Position numbers and translations under genes: made by a program. A stretch of DNA of 56,338 bases from Paenibacillus chibensis (lineage in GTDB: Bacteria; Bacillota; Bacilli; Paenibacillales; Paenibacillaceae): positions 1 to 56,338 of the forward strand of contig NZ_BIMK01000014.1 of assembly GCF_004001045.1 (NCBI RefSeq), read 5' to 3'. The notes under the pieces are model-generated. The model ran no database searches, was not told where the DNA came from, and saw nothing but the letters and a program-made list of their open reading frames with translations. Shown here one piece after another: positions 1 to 8,210 of the stretch. The stretch's first letter is position 1. Each line of letters begins with the position of its first letter.

Positions 1-4
1 TTGT

Positions 5-1561
5 TTATGGCGTATATTCGTAAAAATAATCCTGATTCAACTGTTCGTTCTCCGCTTTGGCCGGTGGAGGGAACATGGCTTCCGCCGTGCGGATCGATTT
101 CAAAAGCGCTTTGGCCTTGTTCACCGTTTCCTCATATTCCTTCTCCGGTACGGAATCCCACACGATTCCGGCTCCGGCCTGGACATAAGCCTTTCCCTTC
201 CGGAAAATAATCGTGCGGATCGTGATGCAGGCATCCATATTGGAGTTGAAGCCTAAATATCCAATTGCGCCTGCGTAGGCTCCCCTGGCTTCACGCTCCA
301 GTTCCGCGATAATTTCCATTGCTCTCAGCTTGGGTGCGCCGGAGACGGTCCCTGCAGGCAAGCAGGACAGGAAGGCGTCAAAGAAATCCTTGTCGTCCCG
401 AAGCGTTCCCGACACGTTCGACACCATATGCATGACATGCGAATACCGCTCGATTTCCATGAACATGTCGCATTTCACCGTGCCGAACTTGGATACGCGT
501 CCCAGGTCGTTGCGCCCCAGATCGACGAGCATCAAATGCTCCGCACGTTCTTTTTCATCCTTCAGCAGCTCTTCTGCCAGCTGATTGTCTTCCACTTCAT
601 CCTTGCCCCGCGGGCGAGTGCCTGCAATCGGGCGAGTCTCCACTTGATCCCCGTCGACCTTGACCAGCGCTTCCGGGGAGGTGCCGACGATGATTTCTTC
701 ATGCATTTTGAGGTAGTACATGTAAGGTGACGGATTCAATGTCCGCAGTACGCGGTACACATGCAGCGGAGATACCTCTGTATCAATGTGAAACCGCTGG
801 GACAGCACGACCTGAAAAATATCGCCGGAACGGATATATTCCTGTGCCCGCTCCACGTTTGCCATGTACTGCTCTTTGGACATATTGGATTTGATATCCC
901 CAAGATCGATATCCGAAGGAATCGTCCGGCCGTTCACATTCTCACGCGGTCCCTGCATTTGAAGCTGATCGGCAATTCGGGCAAGCTTGTTGTCGATCTC
1001 CATGTAGCTTCTGCGGATATCCGCATCCGTGTCACCGTCTTTCACATGAATATTGCCGACGAGCAGGATCTGCTGCTTTACGTGATCGAACACGATCACC
1101 GTATCGCAGAACATGAAGCGGATGTCGTCCATATCGAGATCGTCCACGGCATGGGCCGGAAGCTTCTCGTAGTATTGCAGCAGGTCGTATCCGAAGAACC
1201 CGATCGCTCCGCCGGTAAACGGGGGAAGCTCCTCCATTTTCGGGCTGCGGTAGCTGCGGAGCAGCGCCTTCAGCTCTTCAACCGGCTTCCCCTCCATGAT
1301 TTCCTTGGCGCCCTTGCGCTCAAGTACGATCTCGCCCTTTTTGCCGTAGATCATCATGAAGGGATCGGTCCCGATGAAGGAGTAGCGCGCCCATCGGCTG
1401 CCACCCTCTACACTCTCAAGCAAAAATGCGCAATCACGTTCAGCATAACGCTGAAAAATGCGTATCGGGGTTTCCATATCTGCCAGCAGACGTTTCGCGA
1501 CCGGAATCAGATTATAATCTCGGGACAGCTTCAGGACTTGCTCCACACCCGGATTCATCAT
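5..1561 (-). CDS. trpE: Anthranilate synthase component I (TrpE)
   Basis: TrpE converts chorismate to anthranilate using ammonia from the TrpG subunit, the first committed step of tryptophan synthesis. The 518-aa product carries the LLES motif of the tryptophan feedback site near residues 47-50. It also has PIAGTRPRG near 311-319, DLGRNDLGR near 347-355, LPAGTVSGAPK near 401-411 and a GAGIVWDS segment near the C-terminus, all typical of the chorismate-binding fold. The ATG at 1561 is preceded by AAAGGAGGG with 7 nt spacing, so an upstream in-frame codon at 1585 is rejected. The gene follows aroC-aroB-aroH as in the Bacillus aromatic supraoperon, but has its own promoter and a long attenuator leader. 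The rest of the trp operon should lie just outside the window. Confidence 0.97.
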   Translation of the reverse strand: MMNPGVEQVLKLSRDYNLIPVAKRLLADMETPIRIFQRYAERDCAFLLESVEGGSRWARYSFIGTDPFMMIYGKKGEIVLERKGAKEIMEGKPVEELKALLRSYRSPKMEELPPFTGGAIGFFGYDLLQYYEKLPAHAVDDLDMDDIRFMFCDTVIVFDHVKQQILLVGNIHVKDGDTDADIRRSYMEIDNKLARIADQLQMQGPRENVNGRTIPSDIDLGDIKSNMSKEQYMANVERAQEYIRSGDIFQVVLSQRFHIDTEVSPLHVYRVLRTLNPSPYMYYLKMHEEIIVGTSPEALVKVDGDQVETRPIAGTRPRGKDEVEDNQLAEELLKDEKERAEHLMLVDLGRNDLGRVSKFGTVKCDMFMEIERYSHVMHMVSNVSGTLRDDKDFFDAFLSCLPAGTVSGAPKLRAMEIIAELEREARGAYAGAIGYLGFNSNMDACITIRTIIFRKGKAYVQAGAGIVWDSVPEKEYEETVNKAKALLKSIRTAEAMFPPPAKAENEQLNQDYFYEYTP

Positions 1562-1651
1562 TGACGTTCCCTCCTTTAGTTTCAAATTCGCAGTTTACAT
1601 TCCTTTTCCGCGTCATGGTGTTGGGCTGTTGCCGTTCTGTTTCATGGCAAC

Positions 1652-1678
1652 AAAAAAACCTCTACCGAAGTAGAGGTT
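1652..1678 (-). terminator. trp operon attenuator (intrinsic terminator)
   Basis: On the minus strand a 7-bp stem CCTCTAC/GTAGAGG closes a TTCG loop and is followed by seven T. It lies between the TRAP site and the trpE SD and is the obvious termination point for TRAP-mediated attenuation. It is about 170 nt downstream of the TRAP triplets, much further than in B. subtilis, so a direct overlap of the TRAP site with an antiterminator is not evident. Confidence 0.9.
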
Positions 1679-1702
1679 TGGACGTTCATTAAGTATATGA
1701 TA

Positions 1703-1795
1703 AGAGTCATCTGTCGCAAGTAGGTTGCTCCGCTTCGAAACCCGCTGCACTTCACCCTGAATCCTTCACAGGGAGGAGAAATTAGCACGGGTCAA
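1703..1795 (-). promoter_or_regulatory. trp leader module shared with the rib leader
   Basis: Between the TRAP site and the attenuator the transcript has a hairpin (CCCTG/CAGGG). It runs directly into GTGAAG, a 5-nt insertion and CGGGTTTC (1737-1759), then GCGGAG, and ATGACTCT (1703-1710) just before the terminator. The same sequence blocks, in the same order, occur in the riboswitch leader of ribD at 50572-50760. Conservation between two unrelated attenuated leaders suggests a functional RNA element, for example an antitermination or folding module. The function is inference; the shared sequence is seen directly. Confidence 0.6.
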
Positions 1796-1845
1796 CGGAG
1801 ACCGTCTTGGCCAGACGTTCCATTCATTGCATATATGCATATGGA

Positions 1846-1893
1846 CTCAGCTCTTCTATACTCAACTCAGCTCATCTAAACTCTACTCAGCTA
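1846..1893 (-). promoter_or_regulatory. TRAP-binding site of the trp leader
   Basis: The minus strand has ten consecutive NAG triplets (seven GAG, three UAG), each separated by exactly two nucleotides, giving a strict 5-nt period. This is the textbook binding site of the ring-shaped TRAP protein, whose gene mtrB is in this window. B. subtilis trp has eleven triplets; here I find ten, with no eleventh in register at either end. Tryptophan-loaded TRAP should wrap this RNA and favour termination at 1652-1678. Confidence 0.95.
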
Positions 1894-1932
1894 TCGGATT
1901 AACCAAGATCTCCATCCCGGTTCAATCCTCAT
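1891..1932 (-). CDS. Putative 13-aa trp leader peptide with two Trp codons
   Basis: An ATG at 1932 opens a 13-codon frame reading MRIEPGWRSWLIR and closes at a UAG (1891-1893) that is also the first triplet of the TRAP site. Two of thirteen codons are UGG. The only SD candidate is a weak GGCGG about 12 nt upstream, so translation is uncertain. If it is translated, a ribosome stalled on the Trp codons would sit just upstream of, or over, the TRAP site and could hinder TRAP binding during charged tRNA-Trp shortage. A comparable logic is known for the rtpA leader peptide of B. subtilis. Confidence 0.45.
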   Translation of the reverse strand: MRIEPGWRSWLIR

Positions 1933-1981
1933 AAGAATGCACAGCCGCCAATTCATGCTTCTGTCATTCTATGTAACTTAC

Positions 1982-2011
1982 ACTATACATGATGATCCCT
2001 TGTCCTGGCAA
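1982..2011 (-). promoter_or_regulatory. SigA promoter of the trp operon
   Basis: The minus strand reads TTGCCA, an 18-nt spacer and TATAGT. The predicted start near 1975 gives a leader of about 415 nt before trpE, containing the TRAP site, shared module and attenuator. The promoter lies just beyond the aroH stop, so trpE can be expressed apart from the aro genes. Confidence 0.75.
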
Positions 2012-2028
2012 GCACGCTTTTTCTGAAT

Positions 2029-2403
2029 TTACGCACTGGGTGCGGCAAGATCCGGACGCAGCTTCTTCGCTTCATTCATATATACATGCTTGATTTCGCT
2101 CTGGCTCTTTTCCGTGTTGACCTGTACCATTAACCGGATGCAGCGCGGCAGGCTTCCCTTCACGGGAACTTCGACGGAGCACATTAAAGGCACCAGCTCC
2201 CATCCATCAAGCTGCCGGATCGCCTTGGCCGGAAAAGCAGCGTCCAGATCCTGGGTCAGCGTAATCCACACGCTACATATATCTTCCGGATTCACCTGGT
2301 TGCGCTCCACGATCTCACGCATCAATAGAACGGTCTCATCCAATATTTCCCGTTCATCGTTATGAAGAACCGTCGTCGCGCCGCGAATACCTCTGTTATA
2401 CAT
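2029..2403 (-). CDS. aroH: Chorismate mutase AroH
   Basis: Monofunctional chorismate mutase of the AroH class, converting chorismate to prephenate for phenylalanine and tyrosine. The 124-aa length and the opening RGIRGATT match the B. subtilis enzyme. Arg7, the Glu in the SVEVP segment, and the Arg of the CIRLMV strand correspond to known active-site positions, and the C-terminal HVYMNEAKKLRPDL also matches. The ATG at 2403 follows a GGAGGAGAGG SD and overlaps the end of aroB by 8 nt, so translation is coupled. It is the last gene of the aroC-aroB-aroH unit. Confidence 0.96.
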   Translation of the reverse strand: MYNRGIRGATTVLHNDEREILDETVLLMREIVERNQVNPEDICSVWITLTQDLDAAFPAKAIRQLDGWELVPLMCSVEVPVKGSLPRCIRLMVQVNTEKSQSEIKHVYMNEAKKLRPDLAAPSA

Positions 2404-3505
2404 GGACCTCTCCTCCTTTTCTCAGCTGTTTCAATATATCTCTGACTAGAGTCTGCGGAATATCCTTCACGATGCTGACGGAGCCGATCGAATCCGGCAC
2501 CACGAAAACCATCGTGCCTTCCTTGAATTTCTTGTCATGCATCATGGCAGCCATCAGCTCATCCTCGTTCAGGTGGGGAGGCAGCACGACCGGAAGATTC
2601 AACGCCGTCAGCATGGCCGTGGTTTCCGCATATATGCCGCCCCCCCGTCCCAGAGCCTCCGCGAGAAGAGCGGAGCCCGCCATGCCAATCGAAATGGCTT
2701 CGCCGTGCAGGAACTCGCCATAGCCTCCAACGGCTTCGATCGCATGCCCGATCGTGTGGCCGAGATTGAGGATGGCGCGCAAGCCGCCTTCCCGCTCGTC
2801 CTGGGATATGACTTCTGCTTTGATGGCCACCCCGCGTTCCAAACCGTATCCGAGAGCATCCAGATCAAGCGCAAGCAGTTCCGCCGCATGGTCTTTGCAC
2901 CAATAAGCAAACGTTTTGTCCTTGATCAAGCCGTGCTTGACCATTTCCGCAAGCCCTGCCGACACTTCGCGTGGCGGGAGCGTCGTAAGCGTGTCAAGAT
3001 CATACAGCACGAATTCGGGCTGATGGAACGCGCCGATCATGTTTTTGGCAAGCGGATGATTGACGGCCACCTTGCCGCCCACACTGCTGTCATGCGCCAG
3101 AATGGTTGTCGGCATTTGAATGAACGAAATGCCGCGCATATATGTAGCGGCGACGAATCCCGCCAAGTCGCCAACCACCCCTCCCCCAAGTGCGATGACG
3201 GAAGAATTGCGGTCCAGGCCTCCCTGGATCGCGGAAGTCATGACCTCTTCATATACAGACAGCGATTTGGAGCCTTCACCGGACTTCACGATGGATACGA
3301 CCAGACGGAAGCCGGCTTTCTCCAACGACGTTTGGAGCGTTTCAAGGTGATATGAAGCAACCTTTTCGTCCGTTACGATCAAATGCGGACTTTTGGCGGA
3401 TAATCCATGCTTTATCAGATAAGCCGCAGCCTGCGGCAGAAGGCCGGAACCGATGTAGATCGGATACGAACGTTCTCCCAATTCCACATGTACGGTTCTC
3501 ATCAT
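2396..3505 (-). CDS. aroB: 3-Dehydroquinate synthase
   Basis: NAD- and zinc-dependent enzyme making 3-dehydroquinate from DAHP, the second shikimate step. The 369-aa protein has the GGGVVGDLAGF loop near 107-117 and the NHPLAKNMIGAF segment near 149-160. The metal ligands are Glu187 (GLAEMVK), His250 (NLGHTIGH) and His267 (HGEA). The ATG-ATG start overlaps the TAA of aroC, the usual coupled arrangement. Confidence 0.97.
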   Translation of the reverse strand: MMRTVHVELGERSYPIYIGSGLLPQAAAYLIKHGLSAKSPHLIVTDEKVASYHLETLQTSLEKAGFRLVVSIVKSGEGSKSLSVYEEVMTSAIQGGLDRNSSVIALGGGVVGDLAGFVAATYMRGISFIQMPTTILAHDSSVGGKVAVNHPLAKNMIGAFHQPEFVLYDLDTLTTLPPREVSAGLAEMVKHGLIKDKTFAYWCKDHAAELLALDLDALGYGLERGVAIKAEVISQDEREGGLRAILNLGHTIGHAIEAVGGYGEFLHGEAISIGMAGSALLAEALGRGGGIYAETTAMLTALNLPVVLPPHLNEDELMAAMMHDKKFKEGTMVFVVPDSIGSVSIVKDIPQTLVRDILKQLRKGGEVHV

Positions 3506-4674
3506 TAGTATGTCTCCACTTGAGCCATGTAGTTGTTATAGTTGGCGCGTATTTCATCCATGGAGTCCCCGCCGAATTTTTCAAGGAACGCCTTGGCGAT
3601 CTCCCACGCCACTACATGTTCCATCACGACACTCGCCGCAGGCACGGCACATGCGTCAGAACGTTCCACCTGAGCCGTAAATGGTTCCTTCGTGTCAATA
3701 TCTACGCTTCTAAGCGGCTTATAGAGCGTCGGGATCGGCTTCATGACACCGCGGACAACCACAGGCATACCGTTGGTCATACCGCCTTCGAAACCGCCCA
3801 GACGATTGCTTGCACGATAGTATCCACGGCCATCCTCATGAATAATTTCATCATGTACCTGGGATCCGCGAAGAACGCCGGCTTCAAATCCGATGCCGAT
3901 CTCGACGCCCTTGAAGGCGTTAATGGACATTACGGCTTGAGCAATGCGCCCGTCAAGCTTGCGGTCATACTGCACGTAGCTTCCAAGTCCGACCGGCAGT
4001 CCTTCGACCACGCATTCGACCACCCCGCCGACAGAGTCGCCTTCTTTTTTGATTTGATCAATATAGGCTTCCATCTTCTGTTCTGTTTCAGGATCAACCA
4101 CGCGTACGGATGAAGCTTCCGTCCGTTCGTTCAGCTCATCAACCGACAGCTGATTGGCAGGTGCTTCGATTTCCCCGATCCGGATCACTTGTCCCCCGAT
4201 TTTCACGCCGAACGCTGCAAGGAACTGACGTGCGATCGCGCCGCAAGCAACACGTACGGCCGTTTCCCTGGCGCTGGAGCGCTCCAGTACATTGCGCAGG
4301 TCTTTCAGATTATATTTCAGTCCGCCGTTCAGATCGGCATGTCCCGGGCGGGGACGATGCACGCGGCGTTTTTCCTCGTCATTGCCTTCAATCGGCTCGA
4401 CGTTCATGATCTGGCTCCAACTGGCCCAGTCTTTATTTTCTACAACGATCGCTACCGGTGCACCAGTTGTAACTCCATGGCGTACCCCGCCGACGATTCG
4501 GGCCGTGTCCTTCTCGATTTGCATCCGGCGTCCGCGGCCATGCCCCTTTTGGCGGCGCTGGAGCTGAAAATTCAATGCCTCAAAATCAATGGTAAGATTG
4601 CTCGGCAATCCTTCAATAATAGCAGTAAGCTGGGGACCATGCGTCTCCCCGGCTGTTAGATAACGTATACTCAT
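3505..4674 (-). CDS. aroC: Chorismate synthase
   Basis: FMN-dependent enzyme converting EPSP to chorismate, the branch point that feeds TrpE and AroH here. The 389-aa product begins [13 protein letters not shown] and has the [21 protein letters not shown] and RSSARETA signatures of the family. The start at 4674 has an AAAGGGGG SD about 10 nt away. It is first gene of the aroC-aroB-aroH operon, with a strong SigA promoter at 4739-4767. Confidence 0.97.
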   Translation of the reverse strand: MSIRYLTAGETHGPQLTAIIEGLPSNLTIDFEALNFQLQRRQKGHGRGRRMQIEKDTARIVGGVRHGVTTGAPVAIVVENKDWASWSQIMNVEPIEGNDEEKRRVHRPRPGHADLNGGLKYNLKDLRNVLERSSARETAVRVACGAIARQFLAAFGVKIGGQVIRIGEIEAPANQLSVDELNERTEASSVRVVDPETEQKMEAYIDQIKKEGDSVGGVVECVVEGLPVGLGSYVQYDRKLDGRIAQAVMSINAFKGVEIGIGFEAGVLRGSQVHDEIIHEDGRGYYRASNRLGGFEGGMTNGMPVVVRGVMKPIPTLYKPLRSVDIDTKEPFTAQVERSDACAVPAASVVMEHVVAWEIAKAFLEKFGGDSMDEIRANYNNYMAQVETY

Positions 4675-4738
4675 GTGCTGCTTTCCCCCTTTAAACTGTT
4701 AAACGGTAATTGGCTAAAATCCGAAGATATCTTTGCTC

Positions 4739-4767
4739 ATTATAGTATAGCTCACCTGCTTTGACAA
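4739..4767 (-). promoter_or_regulatory. SigA promoter of aroC-aroB-aroH
   Basis: The minus strand reads TTGTCA, a 17-nt spacer and a perfect TATAAT. The predicted transcript start is near 4732, giving a leader of about 58 nt. It sits immediately after the terminator of the preceding minus-strand gene. Confidence 0.8.
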
Positions 4768-4783
4768 GGAATGCTCAAAAAGC

Positions 4784-4824
4784 AAAAAAGACGCCATTCC
4801 CTTCAAAACCGGGGATGACGTCTT
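4784..4824 (-). terminator. Terminator after the small gene at 4823
   Basis: A 14-bp imperfect stem (4788-4801 with 4811-4824) is followed on the minus strand by six T. Its upstream arm overlaps the stop codon of the 60-aa gene. It separates the cheR region from the aro operon. Confidence 0.8.
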
Positions 4825-5005
4825 ATTCCGCACTGCTGCTGTTCACGGGAAACCGCTCCGGAAGCTGCTCTTCTTCCTTCAAGCTCTCCACCGAATCCTG
4901 GACCAACCGGCTGAGCCGAATGTCCTCGATGCCCAGGATTTGTCCGCATTCCTGTATTGTGATAAAACCCCGGCGGTATGCCGTGATCACCTCGCGCTTA
5001 TCCAT
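4823..5005 (-). CDS. Small hypothetical protein, HTH-like N-terminus
   Basis: Sixty residues starting MDKREVITAYRRGFIT, with a GGAGGT SD 9 nt before the ATG at 5005. The first 40 residues resemble a small helix-turn-helix (ITIQECGQILGIEDIRLSRLV), and the tail is acidic and Ser-rich. I do not recognise the family. It lies between cheR and aroC and has its own terminator. Good SD, terminator and coding-like composition support a real gene; a regulatory role is only a guess. Confidence 0.7.
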   Translation of the reverse strand: MDKREVITAYRRGFITIQECGQILGIEDIRLSRLVQDSVESLKEEEQLPERFPVNSSSAE

Positions 5006-5092
5006 GGCTTGCTGACCTCCACATGTCATTCAAGTGTGTGTTAGCCATAGTATCGTATAGGACAGCCGCAATTATACCTCGGATCTGGCAAG

Positions 5093-5929
5093 TCAGGATT
5101 TTTTTCTGTAAAAAAAGGTTTCGGTCGGTTCAAGCCCATATTGTCCCGGCGTGAAAATTTGCTCCGTGCTGCCGACAAACAAATAACCGCCGGGTCTAAG
5201 CGCTTCCGCAAATTTGTGATAGAGCTTGTTTTTGGCCTCTTCCGTAAAATAAATCATGACATTGCGGCAGACGATCAAATCATGCTCCGCCTCGAAGCGG
5301 TCAAGCAGCAGATTCTGCTTGCGGAACTGTACGTTTTTTTTCAGCTGTTCGCTGAATTTGAACCATGGGCCTTCCTGTGAAAAATAGCGGGCGGCCACAT
5401 CCTTAGGCACATCCTTCAAGGATCGCTCCAAATACAAGCCCTGCTTCGCTTTAGCCAGTGCCCCTTCATCGATGTCGGTCGCCACCAGAGACGTGTCAGC
5501 GAGCAGTCCTTTTCCGTCCAATATCATCGCAAGGGTATAAGGCTCTTCGCCCGTAGAGCAGGCGGCGCTCCATACCTTGAGCTTGCGTCTTCCGGCGGTC
5601 GAAAGCTCCGGCAGAATGATATCCCGAAGCACTTCCCAGCGGTTCGGATTACGCCAGAATTCCGAGACATTGATCGTCATTCGGTCCAGGAATTCATAAA
5701 ACAGGTTTTTATCCTTCGAAATGGCTTCATAGAAGGCAGCGAAGGTGTGATAGCCGTTTTTGACGCGGAGCGTGGTAAGCCGCCGCTTCATCTGGGCTTC
5801 TTTGTATTCCGACAAATCGATGCCGGTACTCTGCTTAATTTGATGAATAAATGCTATATAGTCCGGATCCGGCGAGTGCTCTCCGGCAGAAGCGCCGCCG
5901 GTGGAAGTCAACGGATGGATTACGTCCAC
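5093..5929 (-). CDS. cheR: CheR-type chemoreceptor methyltransferase
   Basis: S-adenosylmethionine-dependent methyltransferase that methylates glutamates of chemoreceptors during adaptation. The N-terminal alpha domain contains KEAQMKRRL and [17 protein letters not shown]. The SAM domain has [17 protein letters not shown] followed by DIDEGAL, and [13 protein letters not shown] near 220. The start is a GTG at 5929 overlapping the ndk stop by 10 nt, with no strong SD, suggesting translational coupling; about 20 N-terminal residues are extra relative to B. subtilis CheR. The ndk-cheR-aroC order matches B. subtilis. Confidence 0.93.
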   Translation of the reverse strand: MDVIHPLTSTGGASAGEHSPDPDYIAFIHQIKQSTGIDLSEYKEAQMKRRLTTLRVKNGYHTFAAFYEAISKDKNLFYEFLDRMTINVSEFWRNPNRWEVLRDIILPELSTAGRRKLKVWSAACSTGEEPYTLAMILDGKGLLADTSLVATDIDEGALAKAKQGLYLERSLKDVPKDVAARYFSQEGPWFKFSEQLKKNVQFRKQNLLLDRFEAEHDLIVCRNVMIYFTEEAKNKLYHKFAEALRPGGYLFVGSTEQIFTPGQYGLEPTETFFYRKKS

Positions 5930-6363
5930 AGCGAAATGCTCTTGTCGTAGTTCACCAGTTCATGCGCCTCGAAAAAATTCGCGATTTCGCGTGCGCTGCT
6001 CTCTGGTGAGTCGGAGCCATGAATCAGATTATGTGGGGTATGCGAGGCATAATCGCCGCGAATCGTGCCAGGCAGAGCCTCGGTTACATTGGTTTTCCCC
6101 ATGAGAATCCGCGTCAGGGCAATAATATCGTCGCCTTCCCAAACCATGGCGAAAACGGGGCCGGATGTAATGAAGCGCACCAGGTTATCGTAAAAATTTT
6201 TCCCTTCATGCTCAGCATAATGACGCTGCGCCTGCTCCAGCGATACTTGAACAAGCTTGCCGGCAACCATTTTGAATCCTTTGTCCTCCAGTCTTGCAAC
6301 AATGCGGCCGATTAGTCCGCGCTGAACGCCATCCGGCTTGACCATTAAAAAAGTTCGTTCCAT
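5920..6363 (-). CDS. ndk: Nucleoside diphosphate kinase
   Basis: Transfers the gamma phosphate from ATP to nucleoside diphosphates through a phosphohistidine. The 147-aa sequence has the N-terminal [10 protein letters not shown] motif and the active-site NLIHGSDS with catalytic His115, and the normal family length. An AGGAGAG SD precedes the ATG. It lies between hepT and cheR as in B. subtilis. Confidence 0.97.
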   Translation of the reverse strand: MERTFLMVKPDGVQRGLIGRIVARLEDKGFKMVAGKLVQVSLEQAQRHYAEHEGKNFYDNLVRFITSGPVFAMVWEGDDIIALTRILMGKTNVTEALPGTIRGDYASHTPHNLIHGSDSPESSAREIANFFEAHELVNYDKSISLWT

Positions 6364-6467
6364 ATAAACTCACTCTCCTGTTTTGTTTCAAGTCACAAGG
6401 TTTGGTTTGGTAAAAGTTTTCTTCTGTTATAACAGACTGCCATTATGTACCGGACCGAAATCGATCC

Positions 6468-7442
6468 CTAATAGGAACGCTTCGCAACAAAGTTCGCGAT
6501 ATCCCTGAGGTTTTTCTTCGCCCGATTGTCCGGCAGCCGTTCCAGCGCATCAAATGCTTTTTTAAAGTAGCGGTCAGCCAGCTCCTCCGCCTGGGCGATG
6601 CCTTTGCTTTCCTTAATGATTCGAATGGCGCCCGAGACATCGCATTCCCCGTTGCGTTCGCGGATATAGCTGATTTCACGCAGCAGCGGTCCCCGCAATT
6701 CTTCGTCCTGCAATGCGTAAATGACGGGAATCGTAATGTTACCCTGTCTGATATCGCTGCCAGGCGGTTTACCGATCTGCTTTTCGGTGCCGCACAGATC
6801 GAGCAGGTCATCCTGGATCTGAAACGCCATGCCAATGTTATAGCCATACCGGTACAACAGGTTAACGGTTTTGCGATCGGCTTCGGAAGCTACTGCGCCA
6901 AGCTGGCAGCTGATGGCGATCAGAAGAGCGGTTTTCCGGCGGATACGCAGAAGATAACGGCGCACGCTTTGCTCCGTATTAAAGAAATCACGGATCTGTT
7001 CCATTTCACCGATGGACATTTCGACCATCGCTTTGGAAAGCACCTGGTGGATCAGTGGATTCTCCAGATGCGCAGTGAGCATCAAGGCGCGGGCATAAAT
7101 ATAATCACCCGTGTACATCGCGATGCGGTTGTCCCACTTCGACTTGACCGTCAGTTCCCCGCGGCGGGTATCCGCATCGTCGATGACATCGTCATGGACC
7201 AGCGAAGCCATATGGATCAGCTCCAAAGGAACGGCCACATGCTTCAGCTTTTCCAAGTCATAATTGCCGAATTTGCCGCCCATGAGCACAAATACCGGTC
7301 GCAGGCGCTTTCCCCCCGCCTTCAGCAAATGCATGGACGTCTCGTTCAGCAGCTTATGCTCGCCCTCGATGCTCCGAAAGAGCTCATCTTCAATATAATT
7401 CATGTCTTTTTTCAGTAAGCCGAATATGTCTAGTCTTTTCAT
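6468..7442 (-). CDS. hepT: Heptaprenyl diphosphate synthase component II
   Basis: Catalytic subunit of the two-component polyprenyl diphosphate synthase that makes the menaquinone side chain. The 324-aa protein has the first aspartate-rich motif DDVIDD at 84-89, followed by DTRRG, and the second motif DDLLD at 211-215, plus GGKRLRP near 43-49. Its non-catalytic partner HepS is encoded at 9831-10697. A 129-nt gap with an AT-rich stretch separates it from ubiX upstream. Confidence 0.95.
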   Translation of the reverse strand: MKRLDIFGLLKKDMNYIEDELFRSIEGEHKLLNETSMHLLKAGGKRLRPVFVLMGGKFGNYDLEKLKHVAVPLELIHMASLVHDDVIDDADTRRGELTVKSKWDNRIAMYTGDYIYARALMLTAHLENPLIHQVLSKAMVEMSIGEMEQIRDFFNTEQSVRRYLLRIRRKTALLIAISCQLGAVASEADRKTVNLLYRYGYNIGMAFQIQDDLLDLCGTEKQIGKPPGSDIRQGNITIPVIYALQDEELRGPLLREISYIRERNGECDVSGAIRIIKESKGIAQAEELADRYFKKAFDALERLPDNRAKKNLRDIANFVAKRSY

Positions 7443-7571
7443 TCCTTCACCCGTGTCAGCGTATTCTGAATCCGCATTCCCTTTTCACAAGCCGAATTCG
7501 AGTCTTGCAGTAGCAGTATTAGTCAAATCATAGCATATTTCAATCCCATAAATCACATATCAAGAAAACAC

Positions 7572-8210
7572 TCATTCCTCTTTAGTCATACGGGCAGCAG
7601 CCTGGCCGCCATCCCATCGGGTAAACAGATCATGTTCAACGCGCAGGCTGTCCAAAATTTTCCCTACTTGAAAATCGACCAGATCATCAATCGTCTTCGG
7701 ATGAAAATAAAAAGCCGGCATTGCCGGGATGATCCGAACGCCCAGCCTGGCGAGCTTCAGCATATTTTCGAGATGAATGGCGTGCAGCGGCGTCTCGCGA
7801 GGTACGAGAACGAGCGTGCGGCCTTCCTTCAGCATCACATCCGCGGCCCTGGTCATCAGATTGTCCGAGCTGCCGTGCGCCACAGCGGAAAGCGTGCCCA
7901 TGGAGCATGGAGCGATCACCATTCCCTCGACCTGAAACGACCCGCTCGCAATCGTCGCGCCAATGTCCGCAATCGGATGGTAGTGCAGTTGGCCTGGAAG
8001 CATGCCGAACTTTTCGTTCAGCACCTGCTCCCTTTTGCCGACGCTCCATCCGAGCTCTTCACTAAGCACCCTCCAGCCGGCATTGGATACTACCATATGA
8101 ACCGTATAGCCTTGTTGCAGCAGCACTTCGATCAAGCGGACGCCATATATGGATCCGCTTGCCCCCGTAACGCCGACCACCCAGCCCCGCTTCTCGCCTT
8201 CCCTACGCAT
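7572..8210 (-). CDS. ubiX: UbiX-like flavin prenyltransferase
   Basis: UbiX enzymes make prenylated FMN, the cofactor of UbiD-type decarboxylases. The 212-aa product has the flavoprotein start GVTGASGSIYGVRL, the APCSMGTLSAVAHG segment and LVPRETPLHAIHL. The ATG at 8210 overlaps the ubiA stop (TGATG); a TTG one codon upstream is less likely. No ubiD-type gene is in the window. Beside ubiA and the menaquinone genes this suggests the futalosine-type menaquinone route, in which UbiA-, UbiX- and UbiD-like proteins perform late steps. This pathway assignment is inference. Confidence 0.92.
   Translation of the reverse strand: MRREGEKRGWVVGVTGASGSIYGVRLIEVLLQQGYTVHMVVSNAGWRVLSEELGWSVGKREQVLNEKFGMLPGQLHYHPIADIGATIASGSFQVEGMVIAPCSMGTLSAVAHGSSDNLMTRAADVMLKEGRTLVLVPRETPLHAIHLENMLKLARLGVRIIPAMPAFYFHPKTIDDLVDFQVGKILDSLRVEHDLFTRWDGGQAAARMTKEE

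Noticed and set aside
1846..1893. Short tandem repeat or CRISPR-like array
   Set aside because: The 5-nt period of NAG triplets is explained by TRAP binding and is too short for CRISPR.
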